Positions 1 to 9,013 of a stretch of 17,405 nucleotides of DNA are shown piece by piece. Every line of letters starts with the position of its first letter. The stretch's first letter is position 1. The DNA is taken from NCBI GenBank assembly GCA_902509725.1, contig CABWYI010000016.1, positions 1 through 17,405 on the forward strand, read 5' to 3'. Position numbers and translations under genes: made by a program. The DNA is from an uncultured Pelagibacteraceae bacterium. GTDB taxonomy: Bacteria > Pseudomonadota > Alphaproteobacteria > Pelagibacterales > Pelagibacteraceae. The notes under the pieces are model-generated. The model was not told where the DNA came from, made no database searches, and saw only the letters and a list, made by a program, of their open reading frames with translations.

Positions 1-47
1 ATGTAGAAATAAACATTAATGTTGAGTCTGCTGAAAGCATTCAATAA
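1..47 (+). CDS. rplI: 50S ribosomal protein L9, C-terminal end (partial)
   Basis: Only the last 14 codons are inside the window: reading from position 3 gives VEININVESAESIQ followed by TAA at 45-47. This acidic beta-strand ending resembles the C-terminus of bacterial ribosomal protein L9, which binds 23S rRNA in the large subunit. The identification also rests on position, because rplI lies directly before dnaB in many alphaproteobacteria (rpsF-rpsR-rplI-dnaB). The match is too short to stand alone. The gene ends 67 bases before the chosen dnaB start. Confidence 0.6.
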   Translation, partial: VEININVESAESIQ

Positions 48-114
48 TTATACAACTTTTTCCCCAGCTTTTTTTTTAAATTTCTTAATTTAAAGTTTCA
101 TATAAACTTTGAAA

Positions 115-1533
115 ATGGAGAATAACCTCAGTATCGTTCAAAATAATTATAAAGAATTACCTAACAATGTAGAAGCAGAACAAGCTGTTATTGGCTCTAT
201 ACTAGTGACAAATGAAATTTTTGATGAAATAAATACTATAGTATCTAGTGTAAATTTTTATGACCCAATGCATCAAAAAATTTTTGGCGCTATTGAAAAT
301 TTAATTTACAAAGGACTGTTAGCCAATCCAATTACCTTGAAAAATTATTTTGAAGATGAGAAAGATGATATTAACGTTCCAGAGTATTTAGTAAAAATTA
401 CAAAATTTTCAACCTCTAAAAGACAAGCTACTGAGTATTCAAAAATTATTTATGACATGTTTGTAAGAAGAGAATTAATAAAAATTTCAGAACAGACAAT
501 TGACACAGCTAAATTAAATGATTTGAATACTAGTGGTCAAAATATAATTGAAAACTCTGAAAGATTATTATTCGACTTAGCTGAAAAAGGTTCTTTTAAT
601 TCATCTCTTGTAAAGTTTGATGAGGCCATGAAACAAACAATTGAAATGGCTTCAGCTGCTTACAAAAATGAAGAAGGTATAGTGGGTGTGCCAACTGGAT
701 TGAGGGACTTAGATGACAGATTGGGAGGTTTGCATCAGTCAGATTTAATAATAATTGCTGGCAGACCATCAATGGGAAAAACTGCATTGGCAACAAATAT
801 AGCTTTCAATGCGGCTCAAAAATTGCAAGATAGCGGAAAAAAATCATCCATAGCTTTTTTTTCATTAGAAATGTCATCAGAGCAACTATCGACTAGAATA
901 CTTGCTGAACAATCTAGGATAAAATCAAATGATATTAGAAGAGGAAGAATTTCAGACGAGCAATTTGACAAATTTATTGAGACGTCAAAAAATATTGCTG
1001 AATTACCTCTATATATTGATGAAACACCAGCTATTAGTATCGCTGCTATGAGTAATCGTGCCAGAAGAATAAAAAGGTTGTTTGGTCTTGATATGGTTGT
1101 GGTTGATTATATTCAGTTGATGAGGGGAACCTTCAACAATAAAGATGGTAGAGTTCAAGAAATTTCAGAGATTACCCAAGGTTTAAAAGCTATAGCGAAA
1201 GAACTTTCTGTTCCTGTTGTAGCTCTTTCTCAACTTTCTAGAGCTGTTGAACAGAGAGATGATAAAAAACCACTACTTGCAGATTTAAGGGAATCAGGAT
1301 CAATTGAACAAGATGCAGATGTTGTAATGTTTGTTTATAGAGAAGCATACTACTTGGAGAGAAAAGAGCCAAGACCCGCTACCGTAGAGCATGCAGAATG
1401 GCAAGCAAAAATGAATGAAGTATCAAATTTAGCAGAAATTATTATTGGAAAACAAAGACATGGGCCAACTGGAAATGTAATGCTTGAGTTTGAGGCAATG
1501 TTTACTAAATTTAAAGATACTCAAACCAGCTAA
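115..1533 (+). CDS. dnaB: Replicative DNA helicase DnaB
   Basis: This is the hexameric 5'-3' helicase that unwinds DNA at the replication fork and recruits primase. The N-terminal domain opens with the family pattern LPNNVEAEQAVIGSIL, followed by a linker and a RecA-like motor domain. Walker A is GRPSMGKTAL starting near residue 216, and Walker B is the hydrophobic strand ending in DYIQLM. Further family signatures are SLEMS, the LSQLSRAVEQR loop, and DLRESGSIEQDADVVMF, with the late IIGKQRHGPTG segment. There is no intein, and at 472 residues the length is normal. I chose ATG 115; an in-frame TTG at 109 would add two residues. No strong ribosome binding site is visible. It follows rplI and precedes the RND exporter by 21 bases, so co-transcription is likely. 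Confidence 0.97.
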   Translation: MENNLSIVQNNYKELPNNVEAEQAVIGSILVTNEIFDEINTIVSSVNFYDPMHQKIFGAIENLIYKGLLANPITLKNYFEDEKDDINVPEYLVKITKFSTSKRQATEYSKIIYDMFVRRELIKISEQTIDTAKLNDLNTSGQNIIENSERLLFDLAEKGSFNSSLVKFDEAMKQTIEMASAAYKNEEGIVGVPTGLRDLDDRLGGLHQSDLIIIAGRPSMGKTALATNIAFNAAQKLQDSGKKSSIAFFSLEMSSEQLSTRILAEQSRIKSNDIRRGRISDEQFDKFIETSKNIAELPLYIDETPAISIAAMSNRARRIKRLFGLDMVVVDYIQLMRGTFNNKDGRVQEISEITQGLKAIAKELSVPVVALSQLSRAVEQRDDKKPLLADLRESGSIEQDADVVMFVYREAYYLERKEPRPATVEHAEWQAKMNEVSNLAEIIIGKQRHGPTGNVMLEFEAMFTKFKDTQTS

Positions 1534-1554
1534 ATTCAAATATAAAAGAGTTTT

Positions 1555-3942
1555 ATGTTCAGCCAGTTTTATCAAAATAAGATACTTAATAAACCTAGGT
1601 CTGTTTTCTTTATTTTGCTGCTTATTCTTTTAAGCTTTGGTTTTCATTCCAAAGATTTTAGATTGGATGCATCCTCAGAAACCTTACTTATTGAGGGAGA
1701 TCCAGACCTTGAATATCTAAAAGAAATCTCACAAAGATATGGTTCTAAAGAATTTCTTATTTTAACTTATACACCTAATGATGGAATGGTTTCTGACACA
1801 TCTATAAATAATCTTTTAAGTCTAAAATATAAAATTCAAAGTCTAGATTGGGTACATAGTGTAGTTACATTGCTCGATATTCCTTTATTAAATAGCTCTG
1901 ATGCACCTTTGCAAGAACGTCTTCAAAATTTTAAAACACTTAAAGATGAGGGTGTTGATAGAGAAAGAGGTTTTAATGAAATATTGAGTAGTCCAGTTTT
2001 TAGAAAATTCGTCATAAGTGAAGATGGAAAAACAACTGGTATAATTGTTAATATTAAAAAAAACCAGAATTTAGAAGAGGTAACTAATAAATCAAATAAA
2101 GAAATAGAAATCTTAAAAGATCAAATAAAAAAACAGAATCATCTAAATATTCTACAAATAAGAGAGGTAATTAAGAGTTATGAGGATATTGGTAAAATAC
2201 ATTTAGGTGGAATACCAATGATTGCTGATGACATGATGACTTTTATTAAAAGTGATATAATAGTTTTTGGGATAGGTGTGCTTTTATTTATTATTGGAAC
2301 ACTATGGTTTGTTTTTCGAAAACTTATATGGATATTGGTACCTATTAGTAGTTGCTTTTTTTCAGTCGTAATAATGATGGGAGTTTTGGGTATCTTAGGA
2401 TGGAAAGTAACTGTGATTTCCTCAAATTTTATTGCTTTAATGTTAATTTTAACAATGGCAATGAATATTCATATAAGTACTAGATTTTTACAGTTAAGAG
2501 AAGAATTTCCAGACAAAAATATTTTAGAATTAACATCTTTAACTACAAGTAAAATGTTTTGGCCAATTTTGTATACGGCTTTAACAACTATAATTGCATT
2601 TCTTTCTCTTATTTTTAGTGAAATTAAACCTATAATCGATTTTGGTTGGATGATGACTTTGGGATTAATCACTTCTTTTTTAATAACTTTCACATTATTG
2701 CCTTGTTTGATAAATTTTGTTCCAAAAGAAAATATTTCATTAAAAAAATATGATAATTCTATAATTACAAATTTTTTTGCTAAAATATCTAAAAGCTATA
2801 GCAATATAATATTTGTATTTACAGGATTAATTATAATACTCAGTATAGTTGGAATTAGTCGTCTTGAAGTTGAAAATAGTTTTATAAATTATTTTAGTAA
2901 AAAAACAGAGATTTATAAAGGAATGAAATTAATTGATGACAAGCTAGGAGGAACAACACCCCTCGAGGTCATTATAAAATTTCCTATGCAAGAAAAGGTA
3001 AAGTCTGATGGTGAAGATGAATTTGAAGACTGGGGTAGCGAAGATGAACAAAATGATAAAAAGTATTGGTTTACTAAAGATAAAATCGATAAAATTGCAT
3101 CTGTTCATAATTATTTAGAAAGCTTACCTCAAGTTGGTAAAGTTTTATCTTTTTCATCAATTATTGATGTCGCTACAATGCTTAATAATAATAAACCTTT
3201 AGGATCTCTTGAGATGGGAGTTCTATACACAAAGATCCCTGAAACTATTAAAACAGAGATAATTGATCCCTATATTTCTATTGAAAACAATGAGGCAAGA
3301 ATAAATCTTCGAATAATTGACTCTCAAGAAAATTTGAGAAGAAATGATTTAATAAATAAAATTAACCTTGATTTAAAAAATAGAATAGGTTTAAAAGAAG
3401 ATGAATTTAAACTTGGCGGTGTTTTAATTTTATTTAATAATCTACTTCAAAGTCTTTTTAAATCGCAAATTCTTACCCTTGGTTTAGTAATGATTGGAAT
3501 TTTTTTAATGTTTTTGATTCTTTTCAAAAACACAAAACTTTCTTTAATTGGGGTTGTTCCAAATTTCATTGCTGCTTTTTTCATTCTGGGAATTATTGGA
3601 CTTCTTGGAATACCTTTGGATATGATGACAATTACTATAGCAGCAATTACAATTGGAATAGCTGTTGACAATAGTATTCACTACATTTACAGGTTTAAAG
3701 AGGAGTTTGAGACACTTAAAGATTACAACAAAACATTAGAATTATGTCATTCGACAGTAGGAAGAGCAATTTTAAATACTTCTATAACAATTATATTTGG
3801 TTTTTCAATTTTAGTTTTATCTAAATTTATCCCAACAATCTATTTTGGAATTTTTACTGGTCTGGCAATGTTATTAGCTATGGTTTTAGTTTTAACTTTA
3901 TTGCCATCATTAATTTTGTTTATAAAACCATTTGGAAAATAA
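1555..3942 (+). CDS. RND-superfamily (MMPL-type) exporter
   Basis: This is a predicted inner-membrane, proton-driven transporter of 795 residues; the substrate cannot be read from sequence. The layout is the RND/MMPL two-fold repeat. There is one membrane helix near residues 16-31, a periplasmic domain to about 230, five helices to about 405, one near 420-440, a second periplasmic domain, then five helices from about 645. The second half carries the conserved RND core GIAVDNSIHYIYRFKEE, whose Asp is the expected proton-relay residue. A very acidic insert (about residues 483-503) precedes the second periplasmic region. The protein resembles the broad 'predicted exporters of the RND superfamily' group, which includes the lipid and hopanoid transporters. 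A purine-rich AAAGAG lies 4 bases before the ATG. It ends 5 bases before cvpA. Confidence 0.85.
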   Translation: MFSQFYQNKILNKPRSVFFILLLILLSFGFHSKDFRLDASSETLLIEGDPDLEYLKEISQRYGSKEFLILTYTPNDGMVSDTSINNLLSLKYKIQSLDWVHSVVTLLDIPLLNSSDAPLQERLQNFKTLKDEGVDRERGFNEILSSPVFRKFVISEDGKTTGIIVNIKKNQNLEEVTNKSNKEIEILKDQIKKQNHLNILQIREVIKSYEDIGKIHLGGIPMIADDMMTFIKSDIIVFGIGVLLFIIGTLWFVFRKLIWILVPISSCFFSVVIMMGVLGILGWKVTVISSNFIALMLILTMAMNIHISTRFLQLREEFPDKNILELTSLTTSKMFWPILYTALTTIIAFLSLIFSEIKPIIDFGWMMTLGLITSFLITFTLLPCLINFVPKENISLKKYDNSIITNFFAKISKSYSNIIFVFTGLIIILSIVGISRLEVENSFINYFSKKTEIYKGMKLIDDKLGGTTPLEVIIKFPMQEKVKSDGEDEFEDWGSEDEQNDKKYWFTKDKIDKIASVHNYLESLPQVGKVLSFSSIIDVATMLNNNKPLGSLEMGVLYTKIPETIKTEIIDPYISIENNEARINLRIIDSQENLRRNDLINKINLDLKNRIGLKEDEFKLGGVLILFNNLLQSLFKSQILTLGLVMIGIFLMFLILFKNTKLSLIGVVPNFIAAFFILGIIGLLGIPLDMMTITIAAITIGIAVDNSIHYIYRFKEEFETLKDYNKTLELCHSTVGRAILNTSITIIFGFSILVLSKFIPTIYFGIFTGLAMLLAMVLVLTLLPSLILFIKPFGK

Positions 3943-3947
3943 TTTGA

Positions 3948-4493
3948 ATGTTTGAGATTCTAGAGGAATTTTATAATTCAATATCTGCTATTGATTTAAT
4001 ATATTTAATCATTACCGCTCTCTCTTTAGTAAAATGTTATAGCAAAGGCTTTGTATTAAGTATAATTTCTATGGCAAAATGGTTATTGGCTTACATCATT
4101 ACATTAATAATATTTCCAAAAATAAAACCTTATGTAAAAGACATTATAGATAATGAATACATTTTAGATATAGGATTAGGAATTATAATTTTTATTATCG
4201 TTATATTTTTAATTTTACTTATTAATAAAGGAATTAGTAAAGCTATAAAATATACTGGTCTTGGTAGTTTAGATGCTATTTTTGGATTCTTTTTTGGATT
4301 TATTAGATCTTACATAATCTCTGTTTGCTTATTTTCAGCTATACATATCGTTTATAATTATGATAAATGGCCTATAAATTTAGATAAATCATACATCTTC
4401 CCATATTTAGAAAAAGGTAGTAATTACTTATTAAAGGAATTTCCTAATGAAAAAACATATGAAGACTCTAAACAAAAAATTGAGGAACTTTAA
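3948..4493 (+). CDS. cvpA: CvpA family membrane protein
   Basis: This small inner-membrane protein of 181 residues belongs to the colicin V production family; its biochemical role is not settled. Four membrane helices are visible (about residues 15-33, 40-58, 75-95 and 105-128). The family hallmarks are a Gly after the first helix (KCYSKGF) and GLGSLDAIFGFFFGFIRS before the last one, equivalent to the usual GLGxxDRxxGxxFGxxRG. The second Arg/Gly position is relaxed here. It starts 5 bases after the RND gene. Its last 47 bases overlap purF in another frame, which implies coupled expression. cvpA-purF is a widely conserved pair in proteobacteria, which supports the call. Confidence 0.9.
   Translation: MFEILEEFYNSISAIDLIYLIITALSLVKCYSKGFVLSIISMAKWLLAYIITLIIFPKIKPYVKDIIDNEYILDIGLGIIIFIIVIFLILLINKGISKAIKYTGLGSLDAIFGFFFGFIRSYIISVCLFSAIHIVYNYDKWPINLDKSYIFPYLEKGSNYLLKEFPNEKTYEDSKQKIEEL
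4435..4438 (+). promoter_or_regulatory. Ribosome binding site deciding the purF start
   Basis: AGGA (within AAAGGAAT) lies 8 bases before ATG 4447 and is one of the clearest Shine-Dalgarno sites in the window. It favours ATG 4447 over the in-frame ATG 4459, which has only A-rich sequence before it. The site is inside the cvpA coding sequence. Confidence 0.6.
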
Positions 4494-5928
4494 TCCTAAA
4501 TTAAAGGAAGAGTGTGGAGTTTTCGGTATCAGTAATGCCAAAGATGCATCTGCATTGACTGCTTTAGGTTTGCATGCTCTACAACATCGTGGTCAAGAAG
4601 GTTGTGGTATTGTAACTTTTAATGGAAATCAATATTTTTCTGAAAAAAGATTTGGTTTAGTGGGAGATAATTTTAATAAAGAAAAAGTATTAAAAAATCT
4701 TCCTGGAGATTATGCTATTGGACATAATAGATATAGTACAACAGGTGAGAATACTTTAAGAAATATTCAACCTTTTTTTGCTGATACAAATGCAGGTGGT
4801 ATTGGTGTAGCTCACAATGGTAATTTAACAAATTCAATTTCTTTAAGAAAAAAATTAGTAGAAGATGGAGCAATTTTTTACACAACATCCGACACAGAGA
4901 CCATTGTTCAACTAATTGCAAAATCAAAAAGAATTAAAACAATTGATAAGGTTGTTGATGCTATTTTTCAAATTCAAGGTGGTTATGCATTAGTAATGCT
5001 AACGCAAACATCGCTTATTGGAGTTAGAGATCCATTTGGGATTAGACCATTGATAATCGGAAAACTTAAAAATAGCTTCGTTTTAGCTTCAGAAACTTGT
5101 GCACTAGATATAATAGGAGCTAAATTTGTTAGAGAAGTAGAAAATGGTGAAATTGTCTTAATAGAGAAAGATGAATTAAAAAGTATCAAGCCTTTCCCTA
5201 TTAAAAAAGAAAGACCTTGCGTATTTGAATATATATATTTTGCAAGACCAGATAGCATTTTAAATGGAAAGACAGCATATGAGCATAGAAAAAATCTTGG
5301 TGCTGAGCTTGCAAAAGAAAATGATGTTGAAGCTGATATAATTGTTCCAGTTCCGGACTCTGGGAATGCTGCTGCCCTAGGTTTTGCCCAATATCTTGGA
5401 AAAAATTTCGAGTTGGGATTAATCAGGAATCATTATGTTGGAAGAACTTTTATAGAACCAAGTCAAAAAATAAGAAGCCTAGGTGTTAAATTAAAATTAA
5501 ATGCTAATGAATCCACAATTAAAAATAAAAAGATTATACTAATTGACGACTCTTTAGTAAGAGGCACTACATCACATAAAATTGTAAAAATGCTTTATGA
5601 TGCAGGGGCTAAAGAGGTACATGTTAAAATTGCTTGCCCTGAGATTAGGTATCCAGATTTTTATGGTGTAGATACACCTACAAAAAAAGAGCTACTTGCC
5701 GCAAACAAAACAAATGACGAAATTAATGAATATATAGGTGCTAAATCGCTTAGATTTTTATCTCTTGATGGTATGTACAGAGCCATAGGTTTTGAAAAAA
5801 GAAACGAGAGCTATCCTCAACTTACCGATCATTACTTTACAGGTGATTATCCAGTTAAACCTATAGACGAACTTGGAGATAACAAAGTTACACAACTTTC
5901 GCTTTTAAACACTGCGTCAAATAATTAA
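4447..5928 (+). CDS. purF: Amidophosphoribosyltransferase PurF
   Basis: This enzyme makes 5-phosphoribosylamine from PRPP and glutamine, the first committed step of purine synthesis. The N-terminal Ntn glutaminase domain contains Cys23 (in KEECGVFGI) as the nucleophile, so a 22-residue propeptide must be removed. GHNRYSTTG (near residue 92) and the Asn/Gly oxyanion region (VAHNGNL) follow. The C-terminal phosphoribosyltransferase domain has the PRPP loop ILIDDSLVRGTT near residue 365. The Cys ligands of the Bacillus-type 4Fe-4S cluster are mostly absent: FYGVD is preceded by Asp, and the late CxxC is replaced by Pro/Thr-containing sequence (YPQLTDHYFTGDYP). The enzyme is therefore probably cluster-free although it keeps a propeptide. 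At 493 residues its length is normal. It overlaps cvpA by 47 bases and ends 14 bases before gshA. Confidence 0.97.
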   Translation: MKKHMKTLNKKLRNFNPKLKEECGVFGISNAKDASALTALGLHALQHRGQEGCGIVTFNGNQYFSEKRFGLVGDNFNKEKVLKNLPGDYAIGHNRYSTTGENTLRNIQPFFADTNAGGIGVAHNGNLTNSISLRKKLVEDGAIFYTTSDTETIVQLIAKSKRIKTIDKVVDAIFQIQGGYALVMLTQTSLIGVRDPFGIRPLIIGKLKNSFVLASETCALDIIGAKFVREVENGEIVLIEKDELKSIKPFPIKKERPCVFEYIYFARPDSILNGKTAYEHRKNLGAELAKENDVEADIIVPVPDSGNAAALGFAQYLGKNFELGLIRNHYVGRTFIEPSQKIRSLGVKLKLNANESTIKNKKIILIDDSLVRGTTSHKIVKMLYDAGAKEVHVKIACPEIRYPDFYGVDTPTKKELLAANKTNDEINEYIGAKSLRFLSLDGMYRAIGFEKRNESYPQLTDHYFTGDYPVKPIDELGDNKVTQLSLLNTASNN

Positions 5929-5942
5929 TTATTTAATAACTA

Positions 5943-7238
5943 ATGATCATTTCTAAAGAAAAAATTATTGAACATTTTAATTCAGGAATAAAGGAAACTA
6001 AAAATTTTAAAATTGGAATCGAGCATGAAAAATTCTTATTCAATAATAATAATAATAAAAGAATAGATTATTTAAAAATAAAAGAAATGTTTGCAGGTTT
6101 GCTAGAATTTGGCTGGAACCCAATTTTAGAAAAAGATAATATTATCGGGTTAAATAAGGGTGGTAAAAATATTACTCTTGAACCAGGAAACCAAATAGAA
6201 TTATCAGGAGAAAAACTTAATAATATCCACGAAGCTTGTGCTGAGTCACAAGATTATTTATTTGAATTAAAACAAGCCACACATAAGCTAAATATCAAAA
6301 TAGTAAGTGCTGGTTTTGACCCAATTTCAAAGCTTAGTGAAATACCGAATAATCCAAAAAAAAGATATAAACTGATGACCAAAGATATGCCATTAGGAGG
6401 TGAGTTGAGCTTAGATATGATGTATCGAACTTGTGGAACTCAATTAAATATTGATTACAATTCTGAAGAGGATTTTGTTAAAAAATTTAAGATCGTAAAC
6501 TCTATTGTACCTATTTCAATAGCTTTTTTTGCAAACTCCTCAATTGTTGAAAAAAAAAATAGTAATTATTTATCTTATCGCTCAAAAGTTTGGCAAAATA
6601 CTTCAAGAGGTGGCCTGCCAAAATTATTTTTAGAAAATTTAAATTTTGAGAAATATGCAGATTTTATAATGAATTTTCCAATTTTATTTATCCAAGACCA
6701 AGATAATTATTTTTCTGGAAAAAAATATCTATTCAAAGATTTTATGGACGGAAAAATTAATGAGATTAATAACCGATTTCCTGATGAAAATGATTTATCA
6801 ATACACTTAAGCACAATATTTACTGAAAACAGATTAAAAAAATATATTGAGTTAAGATCAATGGATACTTGTGGTTGGGATTGCTTATGTGCTGGTCCTG
6901 CTTTTAACATTGGCATGCTATACGGAAACCTTGAAGAAGTTAATGAGCTAGTTTCTAAATGGGATAAAGATAAAATAATAAATGCTTATTTAGAAGCACC
7001 TAAAAAAGGATTTAACACTCAATTAATGGACAAAGATCTACTTTACTGGTCATCAGTTTTATTAGATTTATCTAGAAAAGGTCTAGAAAATAGAGATATT
7101 TTAAATAAACAAAAAAAAAATGAAACTTTATTTTTAGATCACTTGCAAAATGTGATTGATAATAAAACAACAAACGCAGATCATATGATCAGTAAATTTT
7201 CAAAAAATGAAGATTTAAGTGAATTATATGATAAATAA
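5943..7238 (+). CDS. gshA: Glutamate-cysteine ligase (class II, alphaproteobacterial/plant type)
   Basis: This enzyme joins L-glutamate and L-cysteine using ATP, the first step of glutathione synthesis in the cytoplasm. At 431 residues it is close to the usual length of about 450. The N-terminal GIEHEKF (residues 25-31) matches the ATP/glutamate site signature GxEhEKF. LEPGNQIELSG follows near residue 77, then MYRTCGTQLNIDY, the YRSKVWQNTSRGG segment, and YIELRSMDTCGWDCL. All are typical of the plant/alphaproteobacterial ligase class rather than E. coli GshA. Translation probably depends on upstream ribosomes, because no Shine-Dalgarno site is seen before ATG 5943. Its 3' end overlaps gshB by 11 bases, so both steps of the pathway are tightly co-expressed. 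Confidence 0.93.
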   Translation: MIISKEKIIEHFNSGIKETKNFKIGIEHEKFLFNNNNNKRIDYLKIKEMFAGLLEFGWNPILEKDNIIGLNKGGKNITLEPGNQIELSGEKLNNIHEACAESQDYLFELKQATHKLNIKIVSAGFDPISKLSEIPNNPKKRYKLMTKDMPLGGELSLDMMYRTCGTQLNIDYNSEEDFVKKFKIVNSIVPISIAFFANSSIVEKKNSNYLSYRSKVWQNTSRGGLPKLFLENLNFEKYADFIMNFPILFIQDQDNYFSGKKYLFKDFMDGKINEINNRFPDENDLSIHLSTIFTENRLKKYIELRSMDTCGWDCLCAGPAFNIGMLYGNLEEVNELVSKWDKDKIINAYLEAPKKGFNTQLMDKDLLYWSSVLLDLSRKGLENRDILNKQKKNETLFLDHLQNVIDNKTTNADHMISKFSKNEDLSELYDK

Positions 7239-8154
7239 AATTGTAGCTATTCAAGGAAATCATCCTTCTAAACTCAATCTAGCAACAGATACAAGTATTT
7301 TTTTAGCCAATGAAATTCAAAGTAAAAAATATAAGATCTTTTATTATGAGCCTAAAAATCTGTCGATAATAAACTTTAAAGTAATAGCTAAAGGTTTTTT
7401 TATAAAGTTTAATTATAATAAAAAGAAATTTTTTAAAATATATAAAATTCAAAAATTAGATCTCTCGAAATGCAAATTCATATTAATAAGGCAAGATCCA
7501 CCTTTTAATCTAGAATATATATCAACCACATATATTTTAGAGAAATTGAGTAATAAAGTAAAAATTATTAACAACCCAAGATCAATCAGAAATATTTCTG
7601 AGAAGCTTTATTCAACAAAATATCAAAAATATATGCCTAGTACTATTTTTACCCAAAACATAAGTGAAATTAAAAAATTTTTCAAACTTCACAAAAAGGT
7701 GATTTTAAAACCTATTCATAGTTTTAGTGGAAATGATATTTACCTATTGACTAAATTTAACTTAAAATTTATTAGAAATTTTATAAATAAACATGATCAT
7801 ATAATGTGTCAAAAATATTTACCTAAAATAAGCAAAGGTGATAAGAGAGTTTTTTTAATTAACGGTAAGGTTAGGGGTGTGATATCAAGAATTCCGAAAA
7901 AAGGATCTTTTTTAAGTAATATGAGTAAGGGTGCTAGACCAATAACTACTAATTTAACTAAAATCGAAAAAAAAATAGCAAATATAATTGCAAAAGATTT
8001 GAAAAAAGAGCAAATTTTTTTTGCCGGGATCGATTTTATTGATCAAAAACTCAATGGTGATATCAACGTAACATCGCCAACTGGATTAAAAACTCTCCAT
8101 GATTTATCAAAACAAAATCTTGCAAAAATTTTTTGGAAAGAATTAAAAGCATGA
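7228..8154 (+). CDS. gshB: Glutathione synthetase (ATP-grasp)
   Basis: This enzyme adds glycine to gamma-glutamylcysteine with ATP to finish glutathione. At 308 residues it is near the 315 of E. coli GshB. Family blocks are IRQDPPFNLEY, TYILE, NNPRSIRNISEKLY, VILKPIHSFSGNDIYLL, KGDKRVFLINGKV, SRIPKKGSF, and INVTSPTGLKTL near the end, where Asn and Ser/Thr close the Mg-ATP site. The flexible ATP loop, GMGG in E. coli, reads SFSGND here. The protein is Lys-rich (pI likely high). I chose ATG 7228, with AAGTGA a few bases upstream; an in-frame GTG at 7219 would add three residues. It overlaps gshA by 11 bases and the DMT gene by 4 (ATGA). Confidence 0.94.
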   Translation: MINKIVAIQGNHPSKLNLATDTSIFLANEIQSKKYKIFYYEPKNLSIINFKVIAKGFFIKFNYNKKKFFKIYKIQKLDLSKCKFILIRQDPPFNLEYISTTYILEKLSNKVKIINNPRSIRNISEKLYSTKYQKYMPSTIFTQNISEIKKFFKLHKKVILKPIHSFSGNDIYLLTKFNLKFIRNFINKHDHIMCQKYLPKISKGDKRVFLINGKVRGVISRIPKKGSFLSNMSKGARPITTNLTKIEKKIANIIAKDLKKEQIFFAGIDFIDQKLNGDINVTSPTGLKTLHDLSKQNLAKIFWKELKA

Positions 8155-9011
8155 ATAGTTTAACTGATCAACAAAAAGGTTCTTTACTTGCGTTTGTTGC
8201 GGTTATGTTCATTACACCAGATTCTTTATTTATAAGACTTTCAAGTGTGGATACCTGGGGTTTAGTTTTTTATAGAGGAATGATTCCCTTTTTAACTGTT
8301 TTTTTTGTAATGCTTCTTATTTACAAATTAAATTTTTTTAAAATGCTATTCTCAAGCGGCTATCATGGTCTTATTTACATTGGCACATTTAGTATAACAA
8401 ATATCACTTTTGTAGTTTCTATCCAGAATACTAATGTAGCCAATACTCTTGTCATGATAGCTACCGCTCCAATGTTATCAGCTATACTCAGTGCTTTATT
8501 TTTAAAGGAGCCTCCAGACAAAAAGACTTGGATTTCTATAATTATTACTTTTTTAGCTATAATTTATATTTTTTTCGATTCTATCAAGTTAGGTAATTTT
8601 TATGGCGATATACTTGGCTTTATTACCGCAATTGGTCTCGCCGTGGGAGCGGTAACGATAAGATCAGCTAAATCAAAAAATTTGGTTCCTGCTGCTGTAG
8701 TAGGTAAATTGTTTGTAGCAACTTTTGCTTTATTTTTTATTGATAGTTTTGTTTTAGAAAATAGAGATTTAATTATTGTACCTATAATGTGTATACTTTG
8801 TGTAGCAATTCCTTTTGTATTAGTAACTATCGCCCCAAGATTTATACCAGCGGCAGAAGTAAATCTATTTTTCCTATTAGAGACCATTATTGGACCAATA
8901 TGGGTTTGGCTTATTATTAAGGAACAACCAAGTATAGAAACTCTTCAGGGGGGAGTAATAATTATTGCTACAATTGCAATTCACTCATTTCTAAAGCTTA
9001 AAAATTCTTAG
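8151..9011 (+). CDS. EamA/DMT-superfamily permease
   Basis: This is a membrane transporter of 286 residues with ten predicted helices in two EamA repeats. The first repeat ends with the typical AxxPMLSAILSALFLKEPP block. The second contains AAEVNLFFLLETIIGPIWVWLIIKEQP, the usual signature at the end of such proteins. Many family members export amino acids or metabolites; the substrate here is not determined by sequence. ATG 8151 overlaps the gshB stop as ATGA, so translation is coupled to gshB. That context suggests a role linked to glutathione or its precursors, such as exporting excess thiols, but this is inference only. An in-frame TTG at 8133 is a less likely start. It is a paralogue of the permease at 15059-15964. 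Confidence 0.9.
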   Translation: MNSLTDQQKGSLLAFVAVMFITPDSLFIRLSSVDTWGLVFYRGMIPFLTVFFVMLLIYKLNFFKMLFSSGYHGLIYIGTFSITNITFVVSIQNTNVANTLVMIATAPMLSAILSALFLKEPPDKKTWISIIITFLAIIYIFFDSIKLGNFYGDILGFITAIGLAVGAVTIRSAKSKNLVPAAVVGKLFVATFALFFIDSFVLENRDLIIVPIMCILCVAIPFVLVTIAPRFIPAAEVNLFFLLETIIGPIWVWLIIKEQPSIETLQGGVIIIATIAIHSFLKLKNS

Positions 9012-9013
9012 AC

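Noticed and set aside
48..56. TTATACAAC near dnaB, resembling a DnaA box
   Set aside because: It has several mismatches to TTATCCACA and no second copy nearby, so it does not support an origin.
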